This document shows positions 44,358-53,212 of a stretch of 64,000 nucleotides of DNA, piece by piece. A program made the position numbers and the translations under genes. Numbering within the stretch: the stretch's first letter is position 1; each line of letters begins with the position of its first letter. Below the pieces are notes generated by a model that searched no databases, was not told the origin of the DNA, and was given only the letters and a program-made list of their open reading frames with translations. This DNA comes from Achromobacter deleyi (GTDB taxonomy: Bacteria > Pseudomonadota > Gammaproteobacteria > Burkholderiales > Burkholderiaceae_B), in the NCBI RefSeq assembly GCF_902859705.1, contig NZ_CADIJO010000016.1, positions 1-64,000 of the forward strand, given 5' to 3'.

Positions 44358-45083
44358 ATGTCCCAGTGGTCGCTTTCCCAGCTCCTGTCGTCCCTGCATG
44401 AAGACATCCAGCAGCGCTTGTCCGTAGTACGCAAGACCTTCGGTCACCCGGGTACGAAGGGGGATGCGAGCGAGAACGTCTGGATCGACATGCTGGATAC
44501 CTATCTGCCCAAACGGTACCAGGCGGCGAAGGCGCATGTGGTGGACAGCCTGGGGAACTTCAGCCAGCAGATCGATGTGGTGGTGTTTGATCGGCAATAT
44601 TCGCCTTTTATCTTCACCTACGAGAACGAGACGATCATTCCAGCCGAAAGCGTGTACGCCGTGTTCGAGGCCAAGCAGACGGCTGACGCGGGGCTTGTGG
44701 CCTATGCCCAGGAGAAGGTCGCCAGTGTGCGCAGGCTGCACCGCACGAGCCTGCCGATCCCGCACGCTGGCGGGACCTACCCAGCGAAGCCGTTGATTCC
44801 GATTCTGGGTGGCTTGCTCACCTTCGAGAGCGAATGGAGTCCTGCATTGGGCCCATCCATGGACAAGGCGCTGAACGCAAACCTCACCGAGGGGCGTCTG
44901 GACATCGGATGCGTTGCCGCCCACGGGCACTTTTTCTATGACCAAGCCAGCGGCGCGTACAGCTACACCAACGAAAACAAGCCGGCGACCGCGTTTCTTT
45001 TCAAGCTGATCGCGCAGCTTCAGTTCAGTGGAACGGTCCCCATGATCGATGTGGAGGCTTACGGTCAGTGGTTGACCAAGTGA
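44358..45083 (+). CDS. nucC: CBASS effector endonuclease NucC
   Basis: A 241-residue restriction-like nuclease, exactly the NucC length. The active-site residues D73 (QQIDVVVFD), E104 and K106 (VFEAKQ) fall at the positions of the characterised NucC. NucC trimers bind cyclic tri-AMP, pair into hexamers and degrade double-stranded DNA, killing the infected cell. It lies 38 bp after cdnD with a GAGGT-like site before ATG 44358. Confidence 0.93.
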   Translation: MSQWSLSQLLSSLHEDIQQRLSVVRKTFGHPGTKGDASENVWIDMLDTYLPKRYQAAKAHVVDSLGNFSQQIDVVVFDRQYSPFIFTYENETIIPAESVYAVFEAKQTADAGLVAYAQEKVASVRRLHRTSLPIPHAGGTYPAKPLIPILGGLLTFESEWSPALGPSMDKALNANLTEGRLDIGCVAAHGHFFYDQASGAYSYTNENKPATAFLFKLIAQLQFSGTVPMIDVEAYGQWLTK

Positions 45084-45092
45084 GGGGTCGCT

Positions 45093-47717
45093 GTGGCAAG
45101 CATACGTTCGGAGTACCACCGGTTCCTGGCGCACTTGACGCAGCGGCACGTGCACGACGACGTGCGCCGGCTGGCGCACCTGGTGCTCGATCACCTGCAG
45201 CCACTGGCCGAGGTCGGTGCTGCACGCCGGGGGCGCTCCACGCGCTTGGCGCCGCTGGCCATCGCGCATCTGGCGCAGATGCCTGTCGCCTACGACGGGG
45301 ACGCGCGCGGCCCCGAAAACGGGCCGGCGCTCGGGCGACTGCACCAGCTCGAAGTCGGGCCGTTTCGAGGATTCATGCGGCAGGAGACGTTCGACCTCAG
45401 CCATGACATCACCTTGGTCTACGGTGCCAACGGCACCGGCAAGAGCAGCTTCTGCGAAGCCTTGGAAGTGGCGATGCTCGGTTCGATCAGCGAAGCGCAG
45501 GCCAAGCGGGTCGACCAGCGGACGTACTGCAACAACGCTCGCCTGCGCCGCCACATCGCGCCAGTCCTGTCGTCTACGGCGGCGGGCGAGGCGCAGGCCG
45601 TCCAGCCCGACGAAGCTGAGTATCGCTTCTGCTTCATCGAGAAGAACCGCCTCGACGATTTCGCCCGAATCGCCGCGCGGACCCCGAGCGATCAGCGCCA
45701 GCTCATCGCCACCCTGTTCGGCGTGGACCAGTTCAGCGAGTTCGTGCGCGGCTTCAACCCCTCGCTCGATCAGGACCTGATGCTTGCCGGCGTGCAGGCG
45801 GCGCAGCTGGCGCAGCGTCGCCTGCAGTTGGCGAACTCCGAACAGACCATCGCCGCCTACCCGCAGAAGATCGCAGCGGTCGAGGGCCTGGAACAAGCTT
45901 TGGCGCAGCGCATGTCACCTGGCGCGACCTATCAAACCTGCGTGGACTGGCTGCTGGGTACGCCGCAGCAGCAAGGACGGCTACCGTATGTCCAGGCTCA
46001 GCTGGACGCCAACCCGCCTGCCATTCACGAGGTGACCCAGGCCCGCCTGCAAGCGTTGCTGGCAGAGGCCTACCGCGTCCAGGGACTGTGGCAAGCGTCT
46101 TCCGCGCAACTCGCGGCCCGCGCCGGCGAGGTGTCGTACGCGAAGCTCTACGAGGCCGTGCAAGCGTTGGCGGACGGGGCGACCGCGTGTCCGGCATGTG
46201 GAACCGAACTGGCCGCCGTGGCGCAGGACCCGTTCGCCAGGGCGCGAATGGGCCTGGAGCAGCTCGCGCAACTGGCCGTCCTGCAGCAGCAGGAGGCCGG
46301 GCATCGGACGCAGTTGAGCGAGGCGGTCCGAGCGCTGTGTGACGAAATGCGCCGCGTGGTGGCGGCGGCTGGGGTCGCTTGTCCTGCCGAATCGCAGGCC
46401 GCGGGCCTGCCACTGCTGCCTCCCACGTCGGCGGGCAATTGGCTCGGCGGCGGGGTGAATGGGGACCAGCGCGCCTGGCAAGCCCTCTTACGGATCGCAC
46501 AGATCATCGAAGGCTTCGACGCGCAGGCGCGCGACGTGAATGCCCAGCGCGGCGCGATGGCCCAGGAGCGGGACCGCCTGCAACAGCATCAGCTGGAGAT
46601 CGAACGGCTGCGGACCATGCGCACGACTGCGGATCAGGAGCTGGCGGCCGCCCGCCAAACCGTGGCCCAATTCGACGACGCGAACCGCGGCCTGATCCAG
46701 GCGGCCACGGACGAAATGCCGGTGGTGGTGCACCATCAGCGGGTCAAGGCCGCCTACGACGGCTTCCTGCCCGAGATTCAGGCATACCTGACCGCTCTGC
46801 CGGGGGTTCTGCTACAGGGGCTGGGAGACCAAGCCCGCCATCTCTACAACGCATTCAACCGGGCCGATCCGCCCGGCGATCTGCTGCACGCGCTGTGGTT
46901 GCCCGTGGCCGAGAACGGCAAGATCGAGGTGGAGTTCGCCGGCGAGCCGGGCGCGCGCTACGACGCGTTGATCGTCTTCAGCGAAGGGCACATCAAATGC
47001 CTGGGCCTGGCGATTCTGCTTGCCAAGAACCTCGCGCAGGGCTGCCCCGTGGTCATATTCGATGACGTCGTCAACGCGATCGACGACGACCATCGCGATG
47101 GCATCTGGCGTACCTTCTTCGAGGACGGTTTGCTCCACGGCAAGCAGGTTATCCTCACCTCGCACGCAGAGGAGTTCCTGCACCGCATCCAGCAGGAGTT
47201 GGGCGTGCGCCGCGCCGCGGCCATTAAGCGCTACAAGTTTCTCCCGCATCAGGGAGAGCACGAACTGCGGGTCGACAGCGACCCGCCAGCGAAGAACTAT
47301 GTTCTTCTGGCCCAGCAGGCGTTGGCGGCTGACGAGAAACGCGAGGCACTGCGTCAGGCCCGGCCGGCGCTGGAGAGTCTGACGGACCGCCTGTGGACGT
47401 GGCTGGGTCGGCGGGCGGACGGCCGGATCGACATCAAGCTGAGCGGGCCCCGCGCGCCTTGGGAGCTGAACAATAAATGCACCAAGTTGCGGTCGGCCGT
47501 CGAGCGTATCGCGGCGCAACATGCGGGTGCGCCGGATGCCGTAGGGGCGTTGGTCCGGCTGCTCAATGTCAGCGGTACGAGTATTGAATGGGGTTACCTC
47601 AATAGCGGTGTGCACGACGCTCAGCGCGATCATGAGTTTGATCGGGCGACGGTAAGAACGGTCGTCGAGGCGGTTACGGCGTTGGATGCTGCTCTTGATA
47701 CCCTGCAGAACCGATGA
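45093..47717 (+). CDS. Rad50/SMC-like AAA ATPase downstream of NucC
   Basis: An 874-residue ATPase of the ABC/SMC class. After a 90-residue N-terminal domain comes Walker A (YGANGTGKSS, 110-119); a long central helical region has a zinc-hook-like CPACG near residue 364; the C-terminal half has the signature-like FSEGHIKCLGLA, Walker B VVIFDDVVNAID near 650, and an H-loop (TSHAEEF). GTG start 9 bp after nucC with GAGGGG before it, so it is translationally linked to the CBASS. RloC/Lamassu-type defence ATPases share this architecture, but its nuclease or partner is not evident. Not a known core component of type III CBASS. Confidence 0.8.
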   Translation: MASIRSEYHRFLAHLTQRHVHDDVRRLAHLVLDHLQPLAEVGAARRGRSTRLAPLAIAHLAQMPVAYDGDARGPENGPALGRLHQLEVGPFRGFMRQETFDLSHDITLVYGANGTGKSSFCEALEVAMLGSISEAQAKRVDQRTYCNNARLRRHIAPVLSSTAAGEAQAVQPDEAEYRFCFIEKNRLDDFARIAARTPSDQRQLIATLFGVDQFSEFVRGFNPSLDQDLMLAGVQAAQLAQRRLQLANSEQTIAAYPQKIAAVEGLEQALAQRMSPGATYQTCVDWLLGTPQQQGRLPYVQAQLDANPPAIHEVTQARLQALLAEAYRVQGLWQASSAQLAARAGEVSYAKLYEAVQALADGATACPACGTELAAVAQDPFARARMGLEQLAQLAVLQQQEAGHRTQLSEAVRALCDEMRRVVAAAGVACPAESQAAGLPLLPPTSAGNWLGGGVNGDQRAWQALLRIAQIIEGFDAQARDVNAQRGAMAQERDRLQQHQLEIERLRTMRTTADQELAAARQTVAQFDDANRGLIQAATDEMPVVVHHQRVKAAYDGFLPEIQAYLTALPGVLLQGLGDQARHLYNAFNRADPPGDLLHALWLPVAENGKIEVEFAGEPGARYDALIVFSEGHIKCLGLAILLAKNLAQGCPVVIFDDVVNAIDDDHRDGIWRTFFEDGLLHGKQVILTSHAEEFLHRIQQELGVRRAAAIKRYKFLPHQGEHELRVDSDPPAKNYVLLAQQALAADEKREALRQARPALESLTDRLWTWLGRRADGRIDIKLSGPRAPWELNNKCTKLRSAVERIAAQHAGAPDAVGALVRLLNVSGTSIEWGYLNSGVHDAQRDHEFDRATVRTVVEAVTALDAALDTLQNR

Positions 47718-47723
47718 ACGGCA

Positions 47724-47743
47724 CACGGCTTTGCAGAGCCGTG
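47724..47743. terminator. Hairpin between the defence island and the transfer operon
   Basis: CACGGCT/AGCCGTG (47724-47730 with 47737-47743), extended by flanking GGCA/TGCC, lies between the converging ATPase and PFL_4697-type genes. No T tract; may be a weak bidirectional terminator. Confidence 0.45.
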
Positions 47744-47757
47744 CCGCCCGTGTCACC

Positions 47758-48507
47758 TCATAAGTACTTCTTGAAGCTGCCTGCGGTCAGGCTGACTGCC
47801 ATCCCCAGCAACGCCGCGCTGGGCAGCAGGATGACCAGAGGATGCACCGATATGGGCAGAGCGAGATAGGTGACCCAAGGCAGCACGGCCAACGGCATCA
47901 GGCTGGCCTTCGCGCGGTGGTAGATGAAGCCGGATTCGCGGCCCGCGCCGAACCGGCGCACATCCCGTCGCACCAGGCCGTCAATCAGGCCGACGAATGC
48001 CGCCGTGAGGATCAGCGGCAGCGTGAGCACCAGGACCAGCAGGCGCACCAGGAAGGTGAGCGTCGTGAAGGCCGCAGCGATCAGGTAGCTTTCGGCCCAG
48101 ACATAGACTTGGCTGATGTAGTAGCGGAAGTTGCGGCTCTGCCCGTGGCTGGGCGCGCGGACGCGCTCGGCGGTCTGGCTCATGCGCTCCAGCAACCCCG
48201 AGCGCACGAACACCCACTCGTACCCGGTATCCACCAACTCGTGCGCCGTGCGCCCGGGCTCCTGTACCACCACGCTGCGCGTGAAGTGGTTGGACAGGTG
48301 CCCGAGTTCGTACCGCAGCATCTGCTGGGAGTGGCGCCAGCCCTGGTCCTTCCAGAACAGGTGCATGCCGGCGCACTCCACCACGATCGAGAACAGCAGC
48401 GAGCCAATGAGCACCCCGAGCAGCCGGAACGGTAAGGTGATGGTGCCGACGATCAAGCCTTGGCGATGGTTCTGCTCCCGCTGCGCGGTCGAGGCGGCAT
48501 CCTTCAT
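47758..48507 (-). CDS. ICE membrane protein, PFL_4697 family (TIGR03747)
   Basis: A 249-residue inner-membrane protein with a helix near residues 25-48 and two to four more at 145-185 and 205-245, as in the TIGR03747 family. Its start overlaps traD by 4 bp. It is the last transfer gene before the defence island. Function is unknown beyond its strict association with this transfer system. Confidence 0.88.
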   Translation of the reverse strand: MKDAASTAQREQNHRQGLIVGTITLPFRLLGVLIGSLLFSIVVECAGMHLFWKDQGWRHSQQMLRYELGHLSNHFTRSVVVQEPGRTAHELVDTGYEWVFVRSGLLERMSQTAERVRAPSHGQSRNFRYYISQVYVWAESYLIAAAFTTLTFLVRLLVLVLTLPLILTAAFVGLIDGLVRRDVRRFGAGRESGFIYHRAKASLMPLAVLPWVTYLALPISVHPLVILLPSAALLGMAVSLTAGSFKKYL

Positions 48508-50696
48508 GGCACGGCCTCGTTGCCCGCGCCATCGTCGGCGCCGGTGGCCACCGCGCCGGGCTCGGCCGCAGCGGCATCGTCCAGCAGGTCGTCGGGCAAG
48601 GCCGCATCCTGCAAGGCCGACGAGCTGGTGAACTCCCACCACTGCGTGGCCTCGCTGTAGCTCTGGCGCATGTACCCGGCCAGTTGCTGCAGGTCCGCCG
48701 GCATCACTTCATCCGGGTCCGGCGCCGGCAGCGGCATACGCACCTTCCAGAGCTGGCCGCCCTGCAGCAGCGCGAAGCACTGGCCCTTGGGCAGGCCGAC
48801 GACGTGTGACGGCTCGATCATCGGCACGCTGGCCATGCTGATGCGGTCCTGGGTGTTCGACGTGAAATCCGTCGCGCCGCGGATGTCTGAGCTGTCCGTC
48901 GCGCCCGAGACGATGGTGGTTGTATAGACCTCGACCTTCGGCAACTGCCTCGTCAGCAGTTCCGCGGTGGCCGTCTCGCGCACGCGCAACATGAATAAAT
49001 TGTTGAAATTCCCGATCACTTGGCCGGCCTTCGCGCGATTTCCGATGCGGGCCTCGATGTCCGAGAGCGTCTGCGTGTACGCCGTGACTTGCAGGCCGGC
49101 ACCGCCGCCCTTGTTGATGAGCGGGATGAATTCATCGCCCATCAGTTCATTGAATTCGTCCGCGTGCACGTTGATCGGCACGCGAGCGCCAGCCACTGCG
49201 CCGGGCAGGCCATCGTCGATTCCGTGCTTGTAGATGTGTCCGGCCACCGAAACCAGGTCAGAGAACATCGAATTGCCGACCGCTGCGGCGACCTCGGCGT
49301 CAGACAACGCATCCAGACCCACATAGACGATGGCCCGCTTTCGGATGACCTGCATCCAGTCGAAGATCGGGCGCGGGTCGGCCAGGTCGGAGTAGTTCGG
49401 CGCCAGGAGCTGGGCGATCTTGCCGCTCGTGAGCTTTTCCAGCAGCGGCAGCAGCGATGCAACGATCTTGTCGAAGTAGGTCTTGTCGTAGCGCACCGCC
49501 GAGCGCAGGCCATCGAGCACAGGGTCGTAGTTGCGCGCCTGGGAGAGGTATTGCTCCAGCGCCACCACACGCTTCTCGCGCCCGATCATGTTCCTTGGGA
49601 TGTTCTTCTCGTTGAGCTTGGCCTCGATCTGGACGATCACCTCCCAGGCCTTGGGCTCCGTCTTGGCAAAGTAGTGCTGGGCGTACTCAATGAACAGCGC
49701 GTCGATGTTGATGACGTGGCGCTGGATCAGCATGTAGTCCGGGCGCTGCCCCAGTTCCACCAGGGCGCGGGCGATGATGTTCACGAAGCGCCATGCGAAC
49801 TCGCGGAACGCCGCGCTGTTGCCTTCGCCGGAGAGCTGCCCCGCGATGCGTGTCGCCACTTCCGAGATCCGACCGAAGCGGCCCACGGCGTTGTAGCGGG
49901 CGCTGATTTCCGGCCAGCCCAAGTGGAAGATGTAGAACTCGCCTTCGCGGCCAGCGCGCTGGGCTTCGACGTACATCCGTTTCAAGAGATCGGCATCCCC
50001 CTTGGGGTCGATGACGATGACGACCTCATGCTCGCCGGCAGCATTCCTGCGACGGATGTCCTGCGTGACGAACAACTCGGCCAGGCGCGTCTTGCCCACC
50101 CGCGTGGTGCCCAGCACCAGCGAGTGCCCGACGCGCTCGCCCAGCGGCAGGCTGACGTCCACTTCGTCGGGCTCGATGCCGTGCAGCCTTGGCAGGCCGC
50201 CGACAGGCGGCAACGGGCGCACGGGGTTGAAAGGCGCGTCCCAGCCGGTGAGCTTCGGCAGGCGCGAGAGCGGCAATGGCGCGAACTCCAGCCGTTCCTC
50301 CAGGCGCCTGGTCAGCCGGTAGGCCGGCGTCGGCTCGACGTAGCGGCGGAACTCGGGCCGGTACGTCTGCATCAGCCGATGCGTGTGCTTCTGCTCCCAG
50401 AGAAAGCCGCGCCCCACGAATAGGCGCTGCTGGCTGACCGGCACGTCCTTGCTGGTCATCACGTAACGCGGCAGACGGCGGATGTTGCGCCGGTAGCGCA
50501 GGATGATGCGGGCATCGCGGTAGCGGATCGCGCCGTAGGCGCCGAACGCCAAGGCGCTGCCGATGCCCATGGCCGGGCTCAGCGCGAGCGACCATGGGGC
50601 CACCAGGCACAGAAACGCGGCGCCTGCACACGCCGCGACGGTGTATAGCTCCACCGCTGGGCGTAGCAGAACCTCGACCGGCTGTTTGCCCGACAT
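48504..50696 (-). CDS. traD: Conjugative coupling protein TraD (SXT/TOL type, TIGR03743)
   Basis: A 730-residue inner-membrane ATPase: two N-terminal helices (about 17-55), Walker A in GTTRVGKTRLAEL at about 195-207, Walker B-like VIVIDPKGDAD, and a C-terminal acidic/Ala-rich tail. It links the relaxase-DNA complex to the secretion channel and pumps the DNA. Belongs to the family set of this ICE class. It follows the PFL_4695-type gene by 4 bp. Confidence 0.93.
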   Translation of the reverse strand: MSGKQPVEVLLRPAVELYTVAACAGAAFLCLVAPWSLALSPAMGIGSALAFGAYGAIRYRDARIILRYRRNIRRLPRYVMTSKDVPVSQQRLFVGRGFLWEQKHTHRLMQTYRPEFRRYVEPTPAYRLTRRLEERLEFAPLPLSRLPKLTGWDAPFNPVRPLPPVGGLPRLHGIEPDEVDVSLPLGERVGHSLVLGTTRVGKTRLAELFVTQDIRRRNAAGEHEVVIVIDPKGDADLLKRMYVEAQRAGREGEFYIFHLGWPEISARYNAVGRFGRISEVATRIAGQLSGEGNSAAFREFAWRFVNIIARALVELGQRPDYMLIQRHVINIDALFIEYAQHYFAKTEPKAWEVIVQIEAKLNEKNIPRNMIGREKRVVALEQYLSQARNYDPVLDGLRSAVRYDKTYFDKIVASLLPLLEKLTSGKIAQLLAPNYSDLADPRPIFDWMQVIRKRAIVYVGLDALSDAEVAAAVGNSMFSDLVSVAGHIYKHGIDDGLPGAVAGARVPINVHADEFNELMGDEFIPLINKGGGAGLQVTAYTQTLSDIEARIGNRAKAGQVIGNFNNLFMLRVRETATAELLTRQLPKVEVYTTTIVSGATDSSDIRGATDFTSNTQDRISMASVPMIEPSHVVGLPKGQCFALLQGGQLWKVRMPLPAPDPDEVMPADLQQLAGYMRQSYSEATQWWEFTSSSALQDAALPDDLLDDAAAAEPGAVATGADDGAGNEAVP

Positions 50697-50700
50697 GGCT

Positions 50701-51249
50701 TCATTGCTCGATGCCGGTGGCCGTGATCAGCGCCGGGTAGTGCCGCAGGCCCAGGCGATCGGCCAGGTCGTCGCCGGCCACGGGCGCGAGCGGCACGCCC
50801 GGCACCAGGGCGCGCAGCCGCGCCAGGCCCTGCGCGGTCTCGACGTTGACGACCAGGCCGACCGCGCCACGTTCGCGCAAAGCGGCGGCGCGGCGCTGCA
50901 ACCAGGCCCGGGAAGCCTCGTCGTCGCCGATGACCACGAACGGCCGCAGGCCGGGCGCTTCGATCACCCGTCGCGCGACGGTGCCGGGCGTGAGCTTGGC
51001 GCTGCGCACCGGCAGCATCGCGGCTTCGTCCGCCCGTGTGGCAGGAACCTGGGGCGTCGGGATGGACGGCCGCGCCGGTGCGTTGGCGCGCGGCTGGAGA
51101 TTCAGGGCTTCGTAGTACGGCAATGCCGACGTGCCGCCACGGTCCTCGACAACGATCAGTGGCTCGCCGGCACGCGAGGCCAGCGGCAGGCCTGACAGCA
51201 GCATGAGTAGGCCCGTGAACGCGAGATGGGCGGGATGGGGTTTCGTCAT
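50701..51249 (-). CDS. ICE conjugation protein, PFL_4695 family (TIGR03765)
   Basis: A 182-residue precursor: signal peptide (residues 1-27), then a domain containing LIVVEDRGGTSALPYYEAL, typical of TIGR03765, and a C-terminal GLRHYPALITATGIEQ. It has no catalytic motif. Its ATG (51249) overlaps the transglycosylase gene by 4 bp. Confidence 0.87.
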   Translation of the reverse strand: MTKPHPAHLAFTGLLMLLSGLPLASRAGEPLIVVEDRGGTSALPYYEALNLQPRANAPARPSIPTPQVPATRADEAAMLPVRSAKLTPGTVARRVIEAPGLRPFVVIGDDEASRAWLQRRAAALRERGAVGLVVNVETAQGLARLRALVPGVPLAPVAGDDLADRLGLRHYPALITATGIEQ

Positions 51250-51815
51250 GGGGAGGTCTCCTGGCGCGCCGCGAGGACCGCGGCGGCTGGTCGCGTGCCC
51301 TGCACGCGGGCAAGGTGGCGCGACACGCTGCGCCGATAGCGGGCGGCGGGCTCGCCGCCTGCGGGGCGGTGGTAGCGGCCGATCGCCAGCAGCCAGTCCT
51401 CGCCGGGGGTGTGCTGCTCCTTCAGGATCTCGGCGGCAACGGCCAGGTTGCGATACGGATCCAGCAGGTCGCACGCGCCGGTAAAGCGGTGCTTGTGGTA
51501 GCCGAGGTTGATCTGGCCCAGGCCCGCATCAATGCGCGTGTGCGGCGTGGCGCGCATCGCCTGCTGCAGGCCAGCGCAGGCGTCGGCGCGCGTGGCGAAG
51601 CGGCGCGACTGGCCGGCGACGTTGAGGGACCACGGCCACGGCACCAGGCGCCCGTTGCGCCGGATGCCGCTCTCCTGCAAGGCCACGGCGTAGAGCACGG
51701 TCGAGGGGATGCCTGCGCGCTGGGCGGCAAGCTGGTAAGCCGGTGGCGGAACCTCCTGGGCCAGGGCGGCAACGGCATACAGGCCGGCAGTGAGCACCAG
51801 TGCGCGCAGGGGCAT
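51246..51815 (-). CDS. Lytic transglycosylase of the transfer system
   Basis: About 189 residues: signal peptide (LVLTAGLYAVAALA) and an SLT domain with the catalytic Glu in VLYAVALQESGI, followed by the DAGLGQINLGYHKHRF motif. It opens the peptidoglycan locally for the secretion channel. The ATG at 51815 gives a standard signal peptide; 51836 is an alternative overlapping the PFL_4693-type gene. Confidence 0.88.
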   Translation of the reverse strand: MPLRALVLTAGLYAVAALAQEVPPPAYQLAAQRAGIPSTVLYAVALQESGIRRNGRLVPWPWSLNVAGQSRRFATRADACAGLQQAMRATPHTRIDAGLGQINLGYHKHRFTGACDLLDPYRNLAVAAEILKEQHTPGEDWLLAIGRYHRPAGGEPAARYRRSVSRHLARVQGTRPAAAVLAARQETSP

Positions 51816-51817
51816 GG

Positions 51818-52555
51818 CTACGGCTGGCGCTGCCATTGGCCGTTCACTTCGCGCACGGCGGCGGGCAGATCGCCGGGCAGGCCCAGTGACAGCCAGCGGC
51901 CGCCGTCGTGGTTGAGCGTGATGCTGCCGGCGCGCACGCGCGCCGGGTCGATCTGCGCGCGCTTGGCCCAGTCGCGGATGCGCGCGTCATCCTGGCGGCT
52001 GCCCACCATGTACAGGTCGAACTCCGCGCCCGAGGATTGCAGGCGCTGCACGAGCTGTCCGCAGGCTGCGCAGCCGTCCTTGACGAACACCGCCATGCGG
52101 CCGCTGCCGCGCAAGGGACTGCTGGATGGGCCGGCGCCCGGCTTGTCGTCGGGCAGGTTCACGCGCTGCATCCCCGGATTCAGGCGCTGCCAGGCCTCGT
52201 CGTAGGCGCGCTGGTAGGCGAGCAGCTTCTCGACGCGGCGCGCTTCCACCTGCACCTGCAGTTCCGCATAGCGGCGCCGTTCTTCGTCCGTGCGAGCTTC
52301 GATGCCCAGGGCGGACAGCGGGTCCAGGTTGGGCGAGTAGATACCCAGCGGCCCATCCATCAGCTCGCGGTAGCGTGCCCATTCTTGTGGCTGCAAGCCC
52401 CATTCGGTTGCCACCCGGTCGTCCAGCACGCGGGCGGCCAGCGGGCGCTCCTGGCTCTGTGCGTTGCGCGCCGAGGTCGTTGCGGGCTGCTGCGCCCAGG
52501 CGGGCCATTGCGACGACGCCACCAGGACCGCGAAAAGGAGGATCGACGGCTTCAT
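51818..52555 (-). CDS. ICE conjugation protein, PFL_4693 family (TIGR03759)
   Basis: A 245-residue exported protein: signal peptide (residues 1-21), the family segment VATEWGLQPQEWARYRELMDGPLGIYSPNLDPLSA split over about 48-82, and a C-terminal thioredoxin-like part with a Cys pair (DGCAACGQLV). Probably a periplasmic redox or assembly factor for conjugation. Followed by the transglycosylase gene 2 bp on. Confidence 0.89.
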   Translation of the reverse strand: MKPSILLFAVLVASSQWPAWAQQPATTSARNAQSQERPLAARVLDDRVATEWGLQPQEWARYRELMDGPLGIYSPNLDPLSALGIEARTDEERRRYAELQVQVEARRVEKLLAYQRAYDEAWQRLNPGMQRVNLPDDKPGAGPSSSPLRGSGRMAVFVKDGCAACGQLVQRLQSSGAEFDLYMVGSRQDDARIRDWAKRAQIDPARVRAGSITLNHDGGRWLSLGLPGDLPAAVREVNGQWQRQP

Positions 52556-52567
52556 GGGGTGCTCCGG

Positions 52568-53212
52568 TCAGGGAATCGCCACGCGGCGGGTCTGGTTGCC
52601 GGCCTGGAACACTGCGGTGTTGCCCTCGATCGCCTGCAGGCGCCACGGGCCGACCGCATCCCCGGGCAGCAGCACCTGAAGTTGGGCGGGCGTGAAGTCC
52701 CCGATGCTCGGCGCGACGGACACGCTGCGCTGGCCGGCGCGCAGTTCGGCGCCGACGACGCGGAATGGCAGCGGCGGCAGCTCGGTCTTGGAGGCGGCGG
52801 ACGTGCGCGATGCGCGCCGCTGGGCGGGTGCGGTGGCACGCGCGGCGGCTTGGCGCGCCTTGATCTGCTCGACCTCCGCGCGCAGCGCCTGGAGGTCGTC
52901 GGCCGCTGCGTAGCCACTGAGAGATTTCTCGACCTGGGCCGCGCGTGCTTCCAGAATCTGGCGGGTGTCTTTGAGGTCAGCGTCCGTCGCGACGGCCGGG
53001 CGCTGCTGGATGGCCTCGATCGTCTCGGCCAAGCCAGTTGCCTGCGCTTCCAGGCGTTGCAGGCGGGAATCCAGCCGCTCCTGGTCGGCCTGGTCGCTGA
53101 GGGCCTGGTAGCCCAGGGCCGCCAAGACGCTGAGGAAGATCAACCAGAGCCACATCAGGCTCTGCACCACCACGGCGGCGGTCGATCGCTGGGCAGGTTG
53201 CGGGGCGTTCAT
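52568..53212 (-). CDS. Membrane-anchored coiled-coil ICE protein
   Basis: A 214-residue protein with one N-terminal membrane helix (about 14-36), a coiled coil (about 42-125) and a small C-terminal domain (LPFRVVGAELRAGQRSVSV, then LLPGDAVGPWRLQAI) resembling PilP-like pilus-assembly domains. Its start overlaps pilL by 4 bp. This position in PFGI-1-class elements holds an uncharacterised gene; role in transfer inferred from location. Confidence 0.7.
   Translation of the reverse strand: MNAPQPAQRSTAAVVVQSLMWLWLIFLSVLAALGYQALSDQADQERLDSRLQRLEAQATGLAETIEAIQQRPAVATDADLKDTRQILEARAAQVEKSLSGYAAADDLQALRAEVEQIKARQAAARATAPAQRRASRTSAASKTELPPLPFRVVGAELRAGQRSVSVAPSIGDFTPAQLQVLLPGDAVGPWRLQAIEGNTAVFQAGNQTRRVAIP

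Noticed and set aside
44358..45083. Treating this product only as an uncharacterised DUF protein
   Set aside because: Length of 241 residues and active-site residues at exactly D73, E104 and K106, next to a CD-NTase, identify NucC.
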